DNA from: a virus
Length of the DNA stretch: 60,180 nt
Direction: 5' to 3' (one strand)
Virus record (IMG/VR): IMGVR_UViG_3300033146_003163
Location: 1-60,180 of that record
Program-made: the position numbers and the translations under genes
In this document: positions 26,165 through 37,507 of the stretch, one piece after another
Layout: every line of letters begins with the position of its first letter
Numbering within the stretch: position 1 is the stretch's first letter
The notes under the pieces: generated by a model
The model's input: only the letters and a program-made list of their open reading frames with translations
Told to the model about the DNA's origin: nothing
Databases searched by the model: none

Positions 26165-29100
26165 ATGGCAATCCCTTTTAACGAATCCCTTTGGGCTGCT
26201 CTACAGGCCCCTTTAGACATCAAAACATATGTAGGTGATCTTACTACTTTTCCATTCCTAAAGTACGCTGCTAAAGAGGATATTGAGATGTACGTTAGAT
26301 ACCCCAATATGATTGTGACTGATCTAAACACTGGGATGGCTTATACGTTAGAAGGTGGGATTACAAACAGCTACTGGGTTGAAGTACCTGATTATTGGAA
26401 TCGTAAAATCCAAGCTAGAGTAGTAAGGTCTGGGGACCAAGCTATTGTACAATGGTACGACGGAACCTCTTGGCATGACACACCCATTAAGATATCAGCA
26501 GACCCTGACAATGCCGCTACGATTGGGTCAGACGGGGGGTTATACGTACCTCTTTCTTCTGGAGGGTCTGGGAAATACCTTAGCTCTGTGGATGCTGCTA
26601 CCCTATCCGCGGTAGTCTTCGCCTTTTCAGACGGATCAGATTTTACAGAAGATTTTATGCAATACTTTGTAAACCAGGGAGGACCCGGTTTTGAGTATAG
26701 ACCTGTTAAGTTAAACTCGTCTGGGAAAATAGACCCCAGTATGTTAGATACTTCTATCTTCCATTTAGTCGGAGCTTGGGACCCCTCTGACCCGGATGGC
26801 CCTAATGATGATAACACAGGATGTGATCCTTCACTTGGTTGTGAATACCCAGATGTAACTGGCCAGAATCCTGGAGCATTTTGGTATGTGGATAAGTTAG
26901 ATAACCCTGATTGTAGTACTCCCGGAGGGGATGATTGCTACGGATTTACTACTGGAGATTTAATAAATAACACGGTTAAAGTAGGGGACTTCATGGTTTG
27001 GGGAAGTGCTGGGTGGAGCATTATGGTAGGAGAGATGAATCCTACTTTATATATGAAGATAGCAGACTATGATTCTGGGAGCGATGCTGCACCGCTAGCC
27101 GTAGACAAAGCACGGAACAGCGATAAACTGGAAGGCCATCCTGCCTCATATTTTGAACCTGATTTAAACAACCCAACTACTGATGACCAAGTACTATCGT
27201 CTAAGACGGATGGAACAAGGTCTTGGGTAGACCCCCAGACTGGGCCAGAAGGTCCACAAGGTCCAGAAGGACCCCAAGGAGATTCTATAAACTGGTTAGG
27301 GGAACTAGCTACCCCACCCCTGACCCCTGCTGAGCTTGACGCATATTACAACATTCCAGAAGGTCAAGCCTACATATTCCACGGATCGGGTTGGGACCAA
27401 CTATCACAAAAAGGAGAGACAGGAGCTCAGGGACCCCAAGGACCCATTGGGCCTGACGGGCCTCAAGGAGATACTGGTCCTAAAGGAGATACTGGAGACG
27501 AGGGGCCTCAAGGAGATTCAATTAACTGGTTAGGGGAGTTTAGTACTCAACCAACTACCCCTGTTACTCTAGATGCTTATTTTAATACTGTAGATGGGCA
27601 ATCCTATATTTTTAACGGGGTTGACTGGGATAAGCTATCCCAAAAGGGAGATCAAGGGATACAGGGGGAACAAGGTATTCAGGGTATCCCTGGAGAAAAG
27701 GGAGATACAGGGGACCCAGGACCTCAAGGGGACCCAGGGCAGGATGGAGACCCCGGTCCTCAAGGGGACCCAGGACCACAAGGGCCAGAAGGCCCTACTG
27801 CTGTATCTGGGGATACAGGTAACATGGCTGTTCTTGGTAGTGACAACTTAATCTTTGTACCTCAATTTTCTAGCCCTGATGATAATTACTTGAATGACGT
27901 AGATGCTTCAGACTTATCCGCTGTTAAGTTCGCTTTCGAGGATGGCTCAGATTTCACAGAAGATTTTAAAAGCTCTTTCGTATTCGATGAGAATACTCCG
28001 ATGGCTCCCGTAATGTTGAATTCTGCTGGTAAGATAGACCCTGCCCTTTTAGATACTAATATCTTTTACTTAGTAGGGGAATGGGATCCCTCTGATCCCG
28101 ATGGACCTAGTGATGATAACTCTGGTTGCGATCCTTCCCTTGGCTGTGAATACCCAGATACTACTGGAGAAACTCCTGGAGCTTTCTGGTTTGTATCCCA
28201 CCTATCTAACCCCGATGGTACTGACCCAGTAGATAACCGAGACTACTACACTTTCACTACTGATGGTGGAGACTTAGAGGGTAAGAGAATTAAAGTAGGG
28301 GACTTCATGGTTCTCAGTGTATCCGGCTGGTCAATAATGACTGGATATATGAACCCCGCTTTGTATATGCGGAAGAGTACTTACGATACCGATAATACTG
28401 GAGTAGTTGATGACTCTGAACAATTAGGTGGGGTTGATGCTGCCCTCTACGCTTTAAAAACTGACTACGTTGCAAGGGCTGGAGATACTATGACTGGGAA
28501 CTTAGTAGTAGGGGCAGGGGTGCTTCACGCTAGTATCAGTGCAAAAAACGGGAATGCTTCTACCAGTGGCTCTTCATCATTCATTCTTCGAGATAATAAT
28601 GGAAACCCCCGAGGAACTTTTTATTCAAGGAACTTCGGTTATGTAGGAATCCAAAGACAAGCTGCAGATCAATCTGTAGCCGCAGAGATTTCTTTATCTG
28701 ACAATGGAAACTTACACTCTGAGTTAGCTATAACCCCTGTAGACAATTACGATTTTACTCCTAAGAAGTTTGTCGATGAGGGGCTAGCTTTAAAAGAAAA
28801 CTCTTTAGGGAACCCAAGTAATGATGGTTACATTCTATCCTCTACTGCTAGTGGAACAAGGTCTTGGGTGCCTTCTACCTCAGGCCCTCCTGGGAAAGGG
28901 ATTAACTGGTTAGGAGAACTAGCTGCAGCTCCGGACCCAGCAGAAGAGTTGGATGCTTACTTTAATACCACAGACGGTCAATCCTATATTTATAACGGTA
29001 CTGACTGGGACCAGATGTCTCAAAAAGGTGCTAAGGGTGATACTGGAGACACTGGTCCACAGGGTCCTCAAGGGGAACAGGGTATACAGGGTGAGAAAGG

Positions 29101-32100
29101 TGATCCCGGAGAGAAAGGAGATACTGGAGACCCCGGACCAAAAGGAGACACTGGAGATACAGGACCACAAGGACCCGAAGGCCCCCAAGGAGATTCTATA
29201 AACTGGTTAGGGGAACTAGCTGCCCCACCTACAGATCCTGCTCCAGTTTTGTTAGACGCCTATTTTAACACTACCGATGGCTGTTCATATATCTACAACG
29301 GTACTGATTGGGATTTAATGGCACAAAAAGGTGCACAGGGACCACAAGGGATACAGGGGGAGCAAGGAGAGAAAGGTGATACTGGAGACCCCGGACAAGA
29401 TGGTGCCCCAGGACCTCAGGGTGACCCCGGCCCACAAGGTATTCAAGGTATTCCTGGGGAAAAGGGGGATACTGGTGATACTGGCCCCGAAGGCCCCCAA
29501 GGACCAGAAGGTCCTTCTGAACCTTCGGTTGATGCCGATAACCTTATTACTAAGGGGTCTGATGGGTTACTATGGGTTTCTAAGACTCACTTACATGACA
29601 CTCAGTATTACCGTAAAGACTTATTCGTAACTACTAGTACTCCGGATAGCCCTATCCTATTAAACAATAATGGGAAGATAGACCCAAGTATGTTGGATAC
29701 TTCTATCTTCCACCTTATCGGTGATTGGGATCCATCTGACCCAGACGGACCCAATGATGACAACTCAGAATGTGATCCTACTGACGGATGCGAATACCCA
29801 GATGCTAGTGCTGAGACCCCAGGAGCTTTCTGGTTAGTATCGGCATTATCAAACCCGGACGGCACAGATCCTGGGGATAACCGAGACTACTATGATTTTA
29901 AAACAGTAGGAGGTGCTCTGGAAGGAGAACGAATTAAAGTTGGAGATTTCATGGTCCTAACTGCTGCAGGGTGGAGCATAATGTCTGGGTATATGAATCC
30001 AGCTTTATATATGCTGAAAACAGATTATGATAGTGGGGATGGAAGTGCTAACCCACATACTGTTGACCACGCTGTATACGCTGACTCAGTTGCCTCACAT
30101 ACACATCCCTACTTGCCTTTAGCTGGTGGGATTATTACAGGAGACCTCGAAGTACAGGGGGTATTAAGAACTCATAATATCTATGATGACCCGAATGGGG
30201 ATTTAGTTATTAATGAGAAGGACTACTCAGGGAAGAAATTATCTGGCATTGTTTTTTCAGATACGTCAAAACCTACTAATCCAGGGATCTGGTGGGACAG
30301 CGTAGATGAGAGATTTGAGATTAGGAAAGCTGGAGAAGCTGCAGCAGATCCCGGTCATGTAATATGGAATGACGATAACTTTGACCCAGGTACAAAAGAA
30401 GACTCTTTAGGAGATCCTAGTACCGATGGGTTCATCCTGTCTTCACTGGCAGATGGAACAAGGTCTTGGGTATCTCCTACCTCAGGCCCTCCCGGAGAAG
30501 ATGGTAAGTCTATCGTTTGGTTAGGAGAATTTGATGATGCTCCTACTAGCCCCAATGAATTAGAGGCCTACTTCAACAACATTGATGGATGCTCCTACAT
30601 TTGGGATGGTGGGGAATGGGACTTCATGGCTAGAAAAGGAGCCCAAGGAGTAGTAGGCCCTCAGGGTATCCAAGGAGAACCTGGTCCTAAAGGGGATCAA
30701 GGAGATCCTGGTCCTCAGGGTATTCAGGGAGAACAAGGACCTCAAGGAGACCCAGGACCTAAAGGGGATACTGGATCTACCGGTCCACAAGGAGACTCCG
30801 TTAATTGGTTAGGAGAATTTGATGCAGTACCCCCTGACCCCGTTGTATTAGACGCATACTTTTTAATCCCAGAGGGCCAGTCCTATATTTATAATGGTAC
30901 TGATTGGGATTTAATGGCCCAAAAAGGAGCTAAAGGAGATACTGGTTCCACAGGCCCCCAGGGTGAGCAGGGCCCTCAAGGAGATCCAGGACCCCAAGGT
31001 ATCCAAGGTATCCCTGGAGAAAAGGGAGATACAGGGGATACTGGTCCACAGGGTCCTCAAGGACCCCAAGGTGAGCAAGGCTTACAAGGAGACCAAGGCC
31101 CTCCAGGACCCGATGGTCCCACGGGACCACAAGGCCCCGGAGGCCCTCAGGGAGCTTCCATTAATTGGTTAGGAGAGTTTGATGAGTACCCTACTTCCCC
31201 CGTTACCCTGGACGCATTTTTTCATGCGCTTGACGGAAGAGCTTACATTTGGGATGGAGGAGAATGGGATTATCTATCTGACAAGGGGGCCAAAGGGGAT
31301 ACTGGTTCCACAGGCCCCCAAGGAGACCCCGGTCCCCAAGGTATTCAAGGAGAAAAGGGAGATCAAGGAGACCCCGGTCCCCAAGGTATCCCAGGGGAAA
31401 AAGGAGATACTGGAGATACTGGTCCACAAGGACCTGAGGGTCCCGCTGGCCCTACCGGACCTCAAGGGGATTCAATTAACTGGTTGGGTGAACTCGATGC
31501 TGAGCCAACTACTCCTGCTACATTAGACGCATACTTTTTAATCCCAGAGGGCCAATCCTATATTTATAACGGTACTGACTGGGACCAACTATCCCAAAAA
31601 GGTGCTAAAGGAGATCCTGGTGCTAAAGGGGATCAAGGAGATCCAGGACCACAAGGCATCCAAGGAGAAGAAGGACCACAAGGACCCGAGGGGCCCATTG
31701 GTCCAACGGGAGGTACTGGCCCACAAGGAGCTTCCATAGTTTGGTTAGGGGAATTCGCTGATCCACCAGATTCCCCTAATACTCTTGAAGCTTACTACGA
31801 TACAAGTGACGGAAGAGCTTACATTTGGGACGGGGCAGAATGGGATTACCTATCTGAAAAGGGTGCTAAAGGGGATCAAGGAGACCCCGGTCCCCAAGGT
31901 ATTCAAGGAGAAAAGGGAGATACTGGAGGTACTGGACCACAAGGTCCAGAAGGACCCCAAGGTATACCGGGAGAAAAGGGAGATCAAGGAGATCCAGGGC
32001 CAACCGGTCCTGGCGGACCCCAGGGCCCAGAAGGACCCCAAGGACCTAAAGGGGATCCAGGAGATCCTATTAATTGGCTGGGAGAGTTTGATAATCCCCC

Positions 32101-35062
32101 AACAGACCCAGCCCCTGTAGAGTTGGACTCATACTTCAATAAGTCTAATGGAAACTCTTATGTTTTCAACGGTACTGATTGGGATTTAATGGCACAAAAA
32201 GGGGCCCAAGGTATCCAAGGAGAAGTAGGACCACAAGGAGACCCAGGCCCTCAAGGAGATCCAGGACCTAAAGGAGACCCCGGACAAGATGGTTCCCCAG
32301 GACCTCAAGGAGAGCCAGGACCTAAAGGGGATACTGGCCCTACCGGTCCTCAAGGCCCTGCTGGTCCGTCCACTCCTTCAGGGGATGAGCATAATGCTTT
32401 AACGGTGGGATCAGATAGCTTACTAATGCTTCTTCCTACTAATATGGGAGGGTCTGGCAACGAAGATAAAGTAGTTAAACTTAATGGAAGTGGCCTGATA
32501 GACCCCTCAATGCTTGACACCTCTTCCTTCTACCCAGTGGCTCCTTGGGATCCTAGTGCAGGTACAGAGTACCCTAGCACTGATGGGGAAACACATGGAG
32601 CCTTCTGGTGGGTTGAAACTTTAACGGGCGGTAACCCCTACACATTCACTACTGGAGACTTAGCAGGAAGAGAGATCTCAATTGGAGACTTCATGGTTTG
32701 GGCAGCTTCAGGCTGGGGGATTATGGCAGGAGAGATGAACCCTCAACTCTACATGAAGATCGCAGACTATGCTAATGGTTCCGGGGCTAGCAATGGCAGT
32801 AAGGTAGACCACGCTATGTACGCTGATGAGGCTCCCGTTGGAGGCCACACATTAATGGCCCACTCAGATGTAACTGCAGGAACCCCCGCAGATAATCAGA
32901 TCTTAAAGTGGGATGCTGATACTAATAAGTGGGTATTGGCTGCTGACAATAACTCAAATGAAGTTATAGTATACGACAATGAAGCTGGCCTCCCCGCTAC
33001 TGGGTCTGAAGGTATCATATACATTACTAGAGACACAGACTTTATCTGGATATGGGATGTAGACACTAGTACTTACAAACAACAAGTGGGCCCTCCTGGT
33101 GCTAAAGGGGATCAAGGAGACCCTGGTCCTCAGGGTGACCCCGGTCCTCAAGGAGATCCCGGTCCTACAGGACCTGGAGGACCTGAAGGCCCCCAAGGAC
33201 CAGAAGGCCCCCAAGGAGAAAAGGGAGATAAAGGAGACCCCGGTCCAATCGGTCCTACAGGACCTGAAGGCCCTAAAGGAGATTCGATAGTTTGGTTAGG
33301 GGAATTCGCTGATCCCCCAACAGACCCAGTTCCTGTAGAACTCGATGCTTATTTTAATACTACTGATGGATGTTCCTATATTTATGACGGTACCGAATGG
33401 GATTTAATGGCCCAGAAAGGAGCCCAAGGTATACAGGGGGACCAGGGTCCCCAAGGAGATCCAGGAGAAAAAGGAGATACCGGTGATCCAGGTGCTCCCG
33501 GTGATCCAGGGCCAATCGGTCCTACAGGACCTGAAGGCCCTAAAGGAGACTCAATCAACTGGTTAGGGGAATTCGCTGACCCACCCACTGATCCAGTTCC
33601 TGTAGAACTCGATGCCTACTTTAATACTACTGACGGATGTTCCTATATACACAATGGGACTGATTGGGATTTAATGGCCCAAAAAGGTGCCAAAGGAGAT
33701 ACAGGAGCCCAGGGGGAGCAAGGTATCCCAGGAGAAGAAGGCTCGCAAGGCCCTCCCGGAGATCCCGGAGATCCCGGTCCTGCTGGTGCCCCAGGAAGTA
33801 GGTGGTACTCTGGAACAGGGGCTCCTGATGCGGGTCTTGGTATAGACCACGATTTCTACTTGGATGATGGAAATGGAGATGTATATGAGAAGGCTTCTGG
33901 TGCTTGGGCTGTTATAGACAATTTGACTGGTCCCCAAGGTATTCAAGGTATTCAAGGTATACAGGGAGAACCTGGTCCTAAAGGAGACACCGGAGAACCT
34001 GGTCCTCAAGGAGAACAGGGTATACAGGGAATACCAGGGGATACTGGACCACAAGGAGCAGAAGGACCCCAAGGTCCTGCCGGTCCTCAAGGAGACTCAA
34101 TTACCTGGTTAGGGGAGTTTGAGACTGCCCCTACAGACCCAGCCCCTGTAGAGCTTGATGCCTATTTTAACACTACCGATGGTAGCTCCTATATACACAA
34201 CGGTACTGATTGGGATATGATGGCACAAAAAGGTGCCACTGGTTCTACTGGCCCCCAAGGAGATCCTGGCCCCCAAGGAGATCCTGGCCCTAAAGGGGAT
34301 ACTGGGGATACTGGTCCTGCTGGTCCTCAAGGAGAACAGGGAATACCGGGAGAAAAGGGAGATCCAGGGGATACTGGCCCACAAGGTCCAGAGGGTCCAC
34401 AAGGACCCCAAGGTATACAGGGTGAAAAGGGAGATCAAGGAGATCCCGGACCTAAAGGGGATACTGGAGATACTGGTCCACAGGGCCCTCCCGGTCCTAC
34501 TGCAGTAAGCGCTGACTCAGGAAACTTAGCTGTTATCAGTGCTACAGACGGCCTAATTTTTGTTCCTTCTTCACACAGCCACACTTTAGCTGGGTTATCT
34601 GATACAAATATTGGAACTCCAACTGCTAACCAGGCTCTGATGTACGATGAAGCTAATGCTAAATGGATAAATAAGTCTTTGCCTACTAGTTCAGACAGAT
34701 TAGTTGCTGCTGACACTGAGGATGGTTCTCCCGGTACTCTATCTGATAAGTTAGAAGGTGGTACTAATGTCGATTTAGCGATGAGTGCTGATGGGTTAAG
34801 GGTTGTTATTAATGCCAATCAACCTGACGTATCTGGGTTTATGGAACAGTCCATGTATGACCCCGATGGGGATGGTAAAGTTCTGGATTCCGTACATGCA
34901 GACGAGGCGAGTACTGCCAGCCATGCTGATGCAGCCGACGTAGCAGTATCTGCAGGCCAGTTGGAAGACGCAGAGAGTACTGGTACTTTTAGGACTATAG
35001 CAGTGGTATCAGCTTTACCCGGTTCTCCTAATTCCAATACTATTTATTTTATAACCTCTTAA
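26165..35062 (+). CDS. Giant collagen-like tail fibre (2965 aa)
   Basis: Nearly 3,000 residues built from Gly-X-Y collagen-like tracts ('[10 protein letters not shown]', '[10 protein letters not shown]') that would form trimeric triple helices, interrupted by two kinds of globular module. The first, about 45 residues, begins 'WLGEF/L', continues '[20 protein letters not shown]' and occurs 13 times. The second ('[11 protein letters not shown]…WDPSDPDGP… GAFW… GDFMVW…LYM') occurs four times. Tail-fibre motifs 'AGDTMTGNL' (about 28480) and 'GGIITGDL' (about 30126) are also present. It should be a long, flexible receptor-binding fibre, with the N-terminus facing the baseplate. The repetitive DNA makes both real variation and assembly collapse likely. 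Confidence 0.87.
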   Translation: MAIPFNESLWAALQAPLDIKTYVGDLTTFPFLKYAAKEDIEMYVRYPNMIVTDLNTGMAYTLEGGITNSYWVEVPDYWNRKIQARVVRSGDQAIVQWYDGTSWHDTPIKISADPDNAATIGSDGGLYVPLSSGGSGKYLSSVDAATLSAVVFAFSDGSDFTEDFMQYFVNQGGPGFEYRPVKLNSSGKIDPSMLDTSIFHLVGAWDPSDPDGPNDDNTGCDPSLGCEYPDVTGQNPGAFWYVDKLDNPDCSTPGGDDCYGFTTGDLINNTVKVGDFMVWGSAGWSIMVGEMNPTLYMKIADYDSGSDAAPLAVDKARNSDKLEGHPASYFEPDLNNPTTDDQVLSSKTDGTRSWVDPQTGPEGPQGPEGPQGDSINWLGELATPPLTPAELDAYYNIPEGQAYIFHGSGWDQLSQKGETGAQGPQGPIGPDGPQGDTGPKGDTGDEGPQGDSINWLGEFSTQPTTPVTLDAYFNTVDGQSYIFNGVDWDKLSQKGDQGIQGEQGIQGIPGEKGDTGDPGPQGDPGQDGDPGPQGDPGPQGPEGPTAVSGDTGNMAVLGSDNLIFVPQFSSPDDNYLNDVDASDLSAVKFAFEDGSDFTEDFKSSFVFDENTPMAPVMLNSAGKIDPALLDTNIFYLVGEWDPSDPDGPSDDNSGCDPSLGCEYPDTTGETPGAFWFVSHLSNPDGTDPVDNRDYYTFTTDGGDLEGKRIKVGDFMVLSVSGWSIMTGYMNPALYMRKSTYDTDNTGVVDDSEQLGGVDAALYALKTDYVARAGDTMTGNLVVGAGVLHASISAKNGNASTSGSSSFILRDNNGNPRGTFYSRNFGYVGIQRQAADQSVAAEISLSDNGNLHSELAITPVDNYDFTPKKFVDEGLALKENSLGNPSNDGYILSSTASGTRSWVPSTSGPPGKGINWLGELAAAPDPAEELDAYFNTTDGQSYIYNGTDWDQMSQKGAKGDTGDTGPQGPQGEQGIQGEKGDPGEKGDTGDPGPKGDTGDTGPQGPEGPQGDSINWLGELAAPPTDPAPVLLDAYFNTTDGCSYIYNGTDWDLMAQKGAQGPQGIQGEQGEKGDTGDPGQDGAPGPQGDPGPQGIQGIPGEKGDTGDTGPEGPQGPEGPSEPSVDADNLITKGSDGLLWVSKTHLHDTQYYRKDLFVTTSTPDSPILLNNNGKIDPSMLDTSIFHLIGDWDPSDPDGPNDDNSECDPTDGCEYPDASAETPGAFWLVSALSNPDGTDPGDNRDYYDFKTVGGALEGERIKVGDFMVLTAAGWSIMSGYMNPALYMLKTDYDSGDGSANPHTVDHAVYADSVASHTHPYLPLAGGIITGDLEVQGVLRTHNIYDDPNGDLVINEKDYSGKKLSGIVFSDTSKPTNPGIWWDSVDERFEIRKAGEAAADPGHVIWNDDNFDPGTKEDSLGDPSTDGFILSSLADGTRSWVSPTSGPPGEDGKSIVWLGEFDDAPTSPNELEAYFNNIDGCSYIWDGGEWDFMARKGAQGVVGPQGIQGEPGPKGDQGDPGPQGIQGEQGPQGDPGPKGDTGSTGPQGDSVNWLGEFDAVPPDPVVLDAYFLIPEGQSYIYNGTDWDLMAQKGAKGDTGSTGPQGEQGPQGDPGPQGIQGIPGEKGDTGDTGPQGPQGPQGEQGLQGDQGPPGPDGPTGPQGPGGPQGASINWLGEFDEYPTSPVTLDAFFHALDGRAYIWDGGEWDYLSDKGAKGDTGSTGPQGDPGPQGIQGEKGDQGDPGPQGIPGEKGDTGDTGPQGPEGPAGPTGPQGDSINWLGELDAEPTTPATLDAYFLIPEGQSYIYNGTDWDQLSQKGAKGDPGAKGDQGDPGPQGIQGEEGPQGPEGPIGPTGGTGPQGASIVWLGEFADPPDSPNTLEAYYDTSDGRAYIWDGAEWDYLSEKGAKGDQGDPGPQGIQGEKGDTGGTGPQGPEGPQGIPGEKGDQGDPGPTGPGGPQGPEGPQGPKGDPGDPINWLGEFDNPPTDPAPVELDSYFNKSNGNSYVFNGTDWDLMAQKGAQGIQGEVGPQGDPGPQGDPGPKGDPGQDGSPGPQGEPGPKGDTGPTGPQGPAGPSTPSGDEHNALTVGSDSLLMLLPTNMGGSGNEDKVVKLNGSGLIDPSMLDTSSFYPVAPWDPSAGTEYPSTDGETHGAFWWVETLTGGNPYTFTTGDLAGREISIGDFMVWAASGWGIMAGEMNPQLYMKIADYANGSGASNGSKVDHAMYADEAPVGGHTLMAHSDVTAGTPADNQILKWDADTNKWVLAADNNSNEVIVYDNEAGLPATGSEGIIYITRDTDFIWIWDVDTSTYKQQVGPPGAKGDQGDPGPQGDPGPQGDPGPTGPGGPEGPQGPEGPQGEKGDKGDPGPIGPTGPEGPKGDSIVWLGEFADPPTDPVPVELDAYFNTTDGCSYIYDGTEWDLMAQKGAQGIQGDQGPQGDPGEKGDTGDPGAPGDPGPIGPTGPEGPKGDSINWLGEFADPPTDPVPVELDAYFNTTDGCSYIHNGTDWDLMAQKGAKGDTGAQGEQGIPGEEGSQGPPGDPGDPGPAGAPGSRWYSGTGAPDAGLGIDHDFYLDDGNGDVYEKASGAWAVIDNLTGPQGIQGIQGIQGEPGPKGDTGEPGPQGEQGIQGIPGDTGPQGAEGPQGPAGPQGDSITWLGEFETAPTDPAPVELDAYFNTTDGSSYIHNGTDWDMMAQKGATGSTGPQGDPGPQGDPGPKGDTGDTGPAGPQGEQGIPGEKGDPGDTGPQGPEGPQGPQGIQGEKGDQGDPGPKGDTGDTGPQGPPGPTAVSADSGNLAVISATDGLIFVPSSHSHTLAGLSDTNIGTPTANQALMYDEANAKWINKSLPTSSDRLVAADTEDGSPGTLSDKLEGGTNVDLAMSADGLRVVINANQPDVSGFMEQSMYDPDGDGKVLDSVHADEASTASHADAADVAVSAGQLEDAESTGTFRTIAVVSALPGSPNSNTIYFITS
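27290..34215 (+). repeat. 13 'WLGE' modules alternating with Gly-X-Y tracts
   Basis: Modules begin near 27290, 27523, 28903, 29200, 30514, 30802, 31162, 31476, 31737, 32071, 33290, 33557 and 34104. Each encodes [N/V/T]WLGE[F/L], a Pro-rich turn, 'LDAYF'-like and 'SYI-NG-W' segments, then '(A/S)QKG', and passes straight into Gly-X-Y repeats. Adjacent modules at 33290 and 33557 are almost identical over the first 20 codons, pointing to recent unequal exchange. Similar modules are known between collagen-like tracts in other phage and bacterial proteins; their ligand is not established. Confidence 0.8.
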
Positions 35063-35098
35063 GAGTATTTTAATAACTGAGATTCTTTTATAATAAAG
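35058..35098 (+). promoter_or_regulatory. P2 regulatory element upstream of the adhesin gene
   Basis: CTTAAG at 35058-35063 contains the TAA stop of the fibre gene. ATTTTAATAA follows at 35067, and CTTTTATAATAAA at 35085-35097. This is the most diverged copy, with ACTGAGAT in place of CCCAATG. It would start a separate transcript for the adhesin 14 bp downstream. Confidence 0.5.
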
Positions 35099-35111
35099 AC
35101 ACTTTTACAGA

Positions 35112-37373
35112 ATGGCAATTTACGTAGGAACTCAAGAAATCCTGGCTGGTAAGTTAAAGTTGGGAGGCAACGATATACAGGAGGTATATGTGGGGTCACA
35201 GAAAGTGTGGCCACCTGCTCCGCCTGATGTTCATTATGCTACTATTGTTAGTAATGGTAGTATGTATATATCAGTAGTTGATGTTGAGGGTGTATATGTC
35301 ATTGTTAATGATACAGTACGTACAGATGTACCTAATGGAAGTACTCAGCTAACTATCGCTGTTAACGGTACTGCAAAAGTTTATATTCCCGGAAATATAG
35401 TTCCTACCACTACTGATCAAATAGTAGCTTTTTATGAAACTAATAAAGCTCCGAGCATACAATCTCTCACTATTCATAATTTTGGTAATTTAATTTCATT
35501 GTATCAATTAGCAAGAGAATGTGGTAATTTATCTACTATTATAATTGAAGATAAAAGACCAACTATTCAATCTATAACAACAGCTTTTTATGAAACTAAT
35601 ATTTCTGATGTTATAGATATGAATTATGAAGGAGTACTTTATGCACAATCTACTTATGTAGGTACACCTCTTTCATCAAATATTAATCTTGAATTACCAA
35701 ATGCTATTAATCTAAGTTTTATGTTTGATATGTATAGTTCTTCAGCATCATTTGGAGATATTTCAATCATAGCTTTGAAAGCAACAAACTGGTGGAAAAC
35801 ATTTAATGGTATTCCTGCTACACATGCCCATGTTGAAATGGGAGCTGGTGTAGCAGACAGTACAAAAGAGATGTTTAGATATGCTGAAGATCTCGAATGT
35901 ATTACGGGAGTATTAGATACTACACAATGTAGTGATACAAGTTCAATGTTTGCAATGGCTAATAATCTTATAAGCCCTAATGCAGATGAACAAAATGCTA
36001 TTGAAGGTAGAGCGAGGTGGGAAAATGACGCTTGTGATGTACCCCTATATGAGACCATAGCTTTCAGGTTTACCTTAGCAAGTGGGAATAATTCAGATAC
36101 TACTTGTGTGGAGGTTATTGAGGTTAACAATGGTGTGATGATCTATAATGAAGATACTGGAGAACAGTTTTTAGTAAATGGGGATGGGTTATCCTTGGTA
36201 CCCATTGGGGTTTCTGGTAATTTTTCGGTTAGGCTTAAGTCGGGTTCTGATACGAGTGATCGTTCAAGGATAAGATTTCCTGTATTTACAGGACAAAACC
36301 CAGATGCTGAACCCTCAATAGGTAGCTTGGGGATAGAGGATCCAGGTTACTTAAATAAGTTAGATTATTTATTGTATGGGCAAAGGCTATTTACAACTGG
36401 GTTGTCTGGAGCCTTTAATATAAAAGAAGTCATAGATACCTATGCCCACGCTTTTGACGGTACTGCTATTTCTGAGATCCCTTTTAATATCTTTAAACCA
36501 GACCCCGTCCAACGATCAGAGTGCGAATTTATTTATGCTTTTGCTAATACTCCTAACTTACAAGACGTTGACCTTCCTGTCATACACGGGTGGAATCTGA
36601 CAGGTATGTTTTACAATTCGGGAGTTTCTACTGTACTCAATGTGATACCGGATTTGAGAATAGGGGACTATTCAGTTATGAGTGAAATATTTGCAAACTG
36701 TTCTAATCTTGACTCTGTAGAGAACATTGAAGCTGTAAGTGAGTTGGCAGATTCAATGTTTTATGGGTGTACTCAGTTAGTCTGCATAAACGGTCATTTC
36801 GATCTTCTTACTTATGGAAGTAATATGTTTACTAATTGTAACAACTTAGTACGACCCAGTGCTAGTGAAATTCTAGACATCGAAGCAGGGGAAGATGTAG
36901 TTATTAGCTCCTGTAGCCCTCCTACCCCCGAGCCCCTAATTCCTCAGATGACTGGGTATACAACTGGGAATGTTACTGTGAGTGCCTCCAATGAGTATCC
37001 CGATGCAGCTTTAGCAGCTTGGAAGGCTTTTGATAGGGACAATAATACAAGGTGGTCTACCGAGTTCAATGTTACGACAGCCCATTTACAGATCGAGTTT
37101 AGTGATGGGAATAAAGACATTTATACTATTACCGTTAGGGCTTCTGCTTCTGCTGATTGTGGTCCTACTATGATAACTCTACAAGAGTCCAGTGATGGTA
37201 ACACTTGGAGAAGCGTACAACAGTTTACGGGTATGACCTGGACACCCGGCCAATACAGGGAGTTAACTGTTACCCAGCCTACTAGCTACTCTAAGTTTCG
37301 ATTACAGATGCAGGCCCAAGTCTGCGGATCTGCGAACTTGGGACTAGCGGAAGTACAGTTCATAGGGTTTTAG
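35112..37373 (+). CDS. Tail adhesin: BspA-like repeats plus C-terminal discoidin (F5/8C) domain
   Basis: The N-terminus ('MAIYVGTQEILAGKLKLGGN…VYVGSQKVWPP') is a typical attachment tag of phage receptor proteins. Two related blocks follow, each ending in a similar segment ('NLISPNADEQNAIEG…' near 290 and 'NLVRPSASEILDIEAG' near 600), in the style of BspA/DUF285 leucine-rich repeats. Residues about 620-753 form a discoidin/CBM32-like domain ('AAWKAFDRDNNTRWSTEF', 'ITLQESSDGNTWRSVQQF', 'FRLQMQ…LGLAEVQF'), likely to bind glycan. The stretch 35461-35760 is about 27% G+C by my count and jumps to near 48% by 36001, suggesting a swapped segment. The predicted role is host receptor recognition. Confidence 0.75.
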   Translation: MAIYVGTQEILAGKLKLGGNDIQEVYVGSQKVWPPAPPDVHYATIVSNGSMYISVVDVEGVYVIVNDTVRTDVPNGSTQLTIAVNGTAKVYIPGNIVPTTTDQIVAFYETNKAPSIQSLTIHNFGNLISLYQLARECGNLSTIIIEDKRPTIQSITTAFYETNISDVIDMNYEGVLYAQSTYVGTPLSSNINLELPNAINLSFMFDMYSSSASFGDISIIALKATNWWKTFNGIPATHAHVEMGAGVADSTKEMFRYAEDLECITGVLDTTQCSDTSSMFAMANNLISPNADEQNAIEGRARWENDACDVPLYETIAFRFTLASGNNSDTTCVEVIEVNNGVMIYNEDTGEQFLVNGDGLSLVPIGVSGNFSVRLKSGSDTSDRSRIRFPVFTGQNPDAEPSIGSLGIEDPGYLNKLDYLLYGQRLFTTGLSGAFNIKEVIDTYAHAFDGTAISEIPFNIFKPDPVQRSECEFIYAFANTPNLQDVDLPVIHGWNLTGMFYNSGVSTVLNVIPDLRIGDYSVMSEIFANCSNLDSVENIEAVSELADSMFYGCTQLVCINGHFDLLTYGSNMFTNCNNLVRPSASEILDIEAGEDVVISSCSPPTPEPLIPQMTGYTTGNVTVSASNEYPDAALAAWKAFDRDNNTRWSTEFNVTTAHLQIEFSDGNKDIYTITVRASASADCGPTMITLQESSDGNTWRSVQQFTGMTWTPGQYRELTVTQPTSYSKFRLQMQAQVCGSANLGLAEVQFIGF

Positions 37374-37377
37374 TACT

Positions 37378-37436
37378 CTTAAGCATACTTAAACTATATA
37401 TTGCAATTACTATGCACTTAAGTATGCTTAGGGATG
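37378..37436 (+). promoter_or_regulatory. P1 regulatory element, copy 3
   Basis: Identical to copy 4 (44775) over about 57 bp, from CTTAAGCATACTTAA through the TATATATTGCAATTAC core to CTTAAGTATGCTTAGGGAT. Perfect 12-bp inverted repeats (AAGCATACTTAA and TTAAGTATGCTT) flank a 25-bp centre. It begins 4 bp after the adhesin stop and precedes the lipoprotein gene by about 70 bp. It lacks a T tract and strong GC stem, so a terminator is unlikely. Confidence 0.7.
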
Positions 37437-37507
37437 ACCTATACTATCTCAAATTACACTCTGGCATATAATATTCATTAAAATTAAAACCTTAAAATCT
37501 TACGCAA

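Noticed and set aside
28919-34818. Several open frames on the - strand and in other frames of the giant fibre
   Set aside because: They are shadows of the Gly-X-Y codon repeats, which keep other frames open by composition.
35112-37373. Diversity-generating retroelement target in the adhesin
   Set aside because: No reverse transcriptase or adenine-rich template repeat is seen in the window; the low-GC block is at the middle, not at a C-terminal variable site.
37378-37436. P1 element as an intrinsic terminator
   Set aside because: The inverted repeat has an AT-rich stem, a 25-bp loop and no T run; the orientation toward the downstream gene and the TATATTGCA core fit a control element better.
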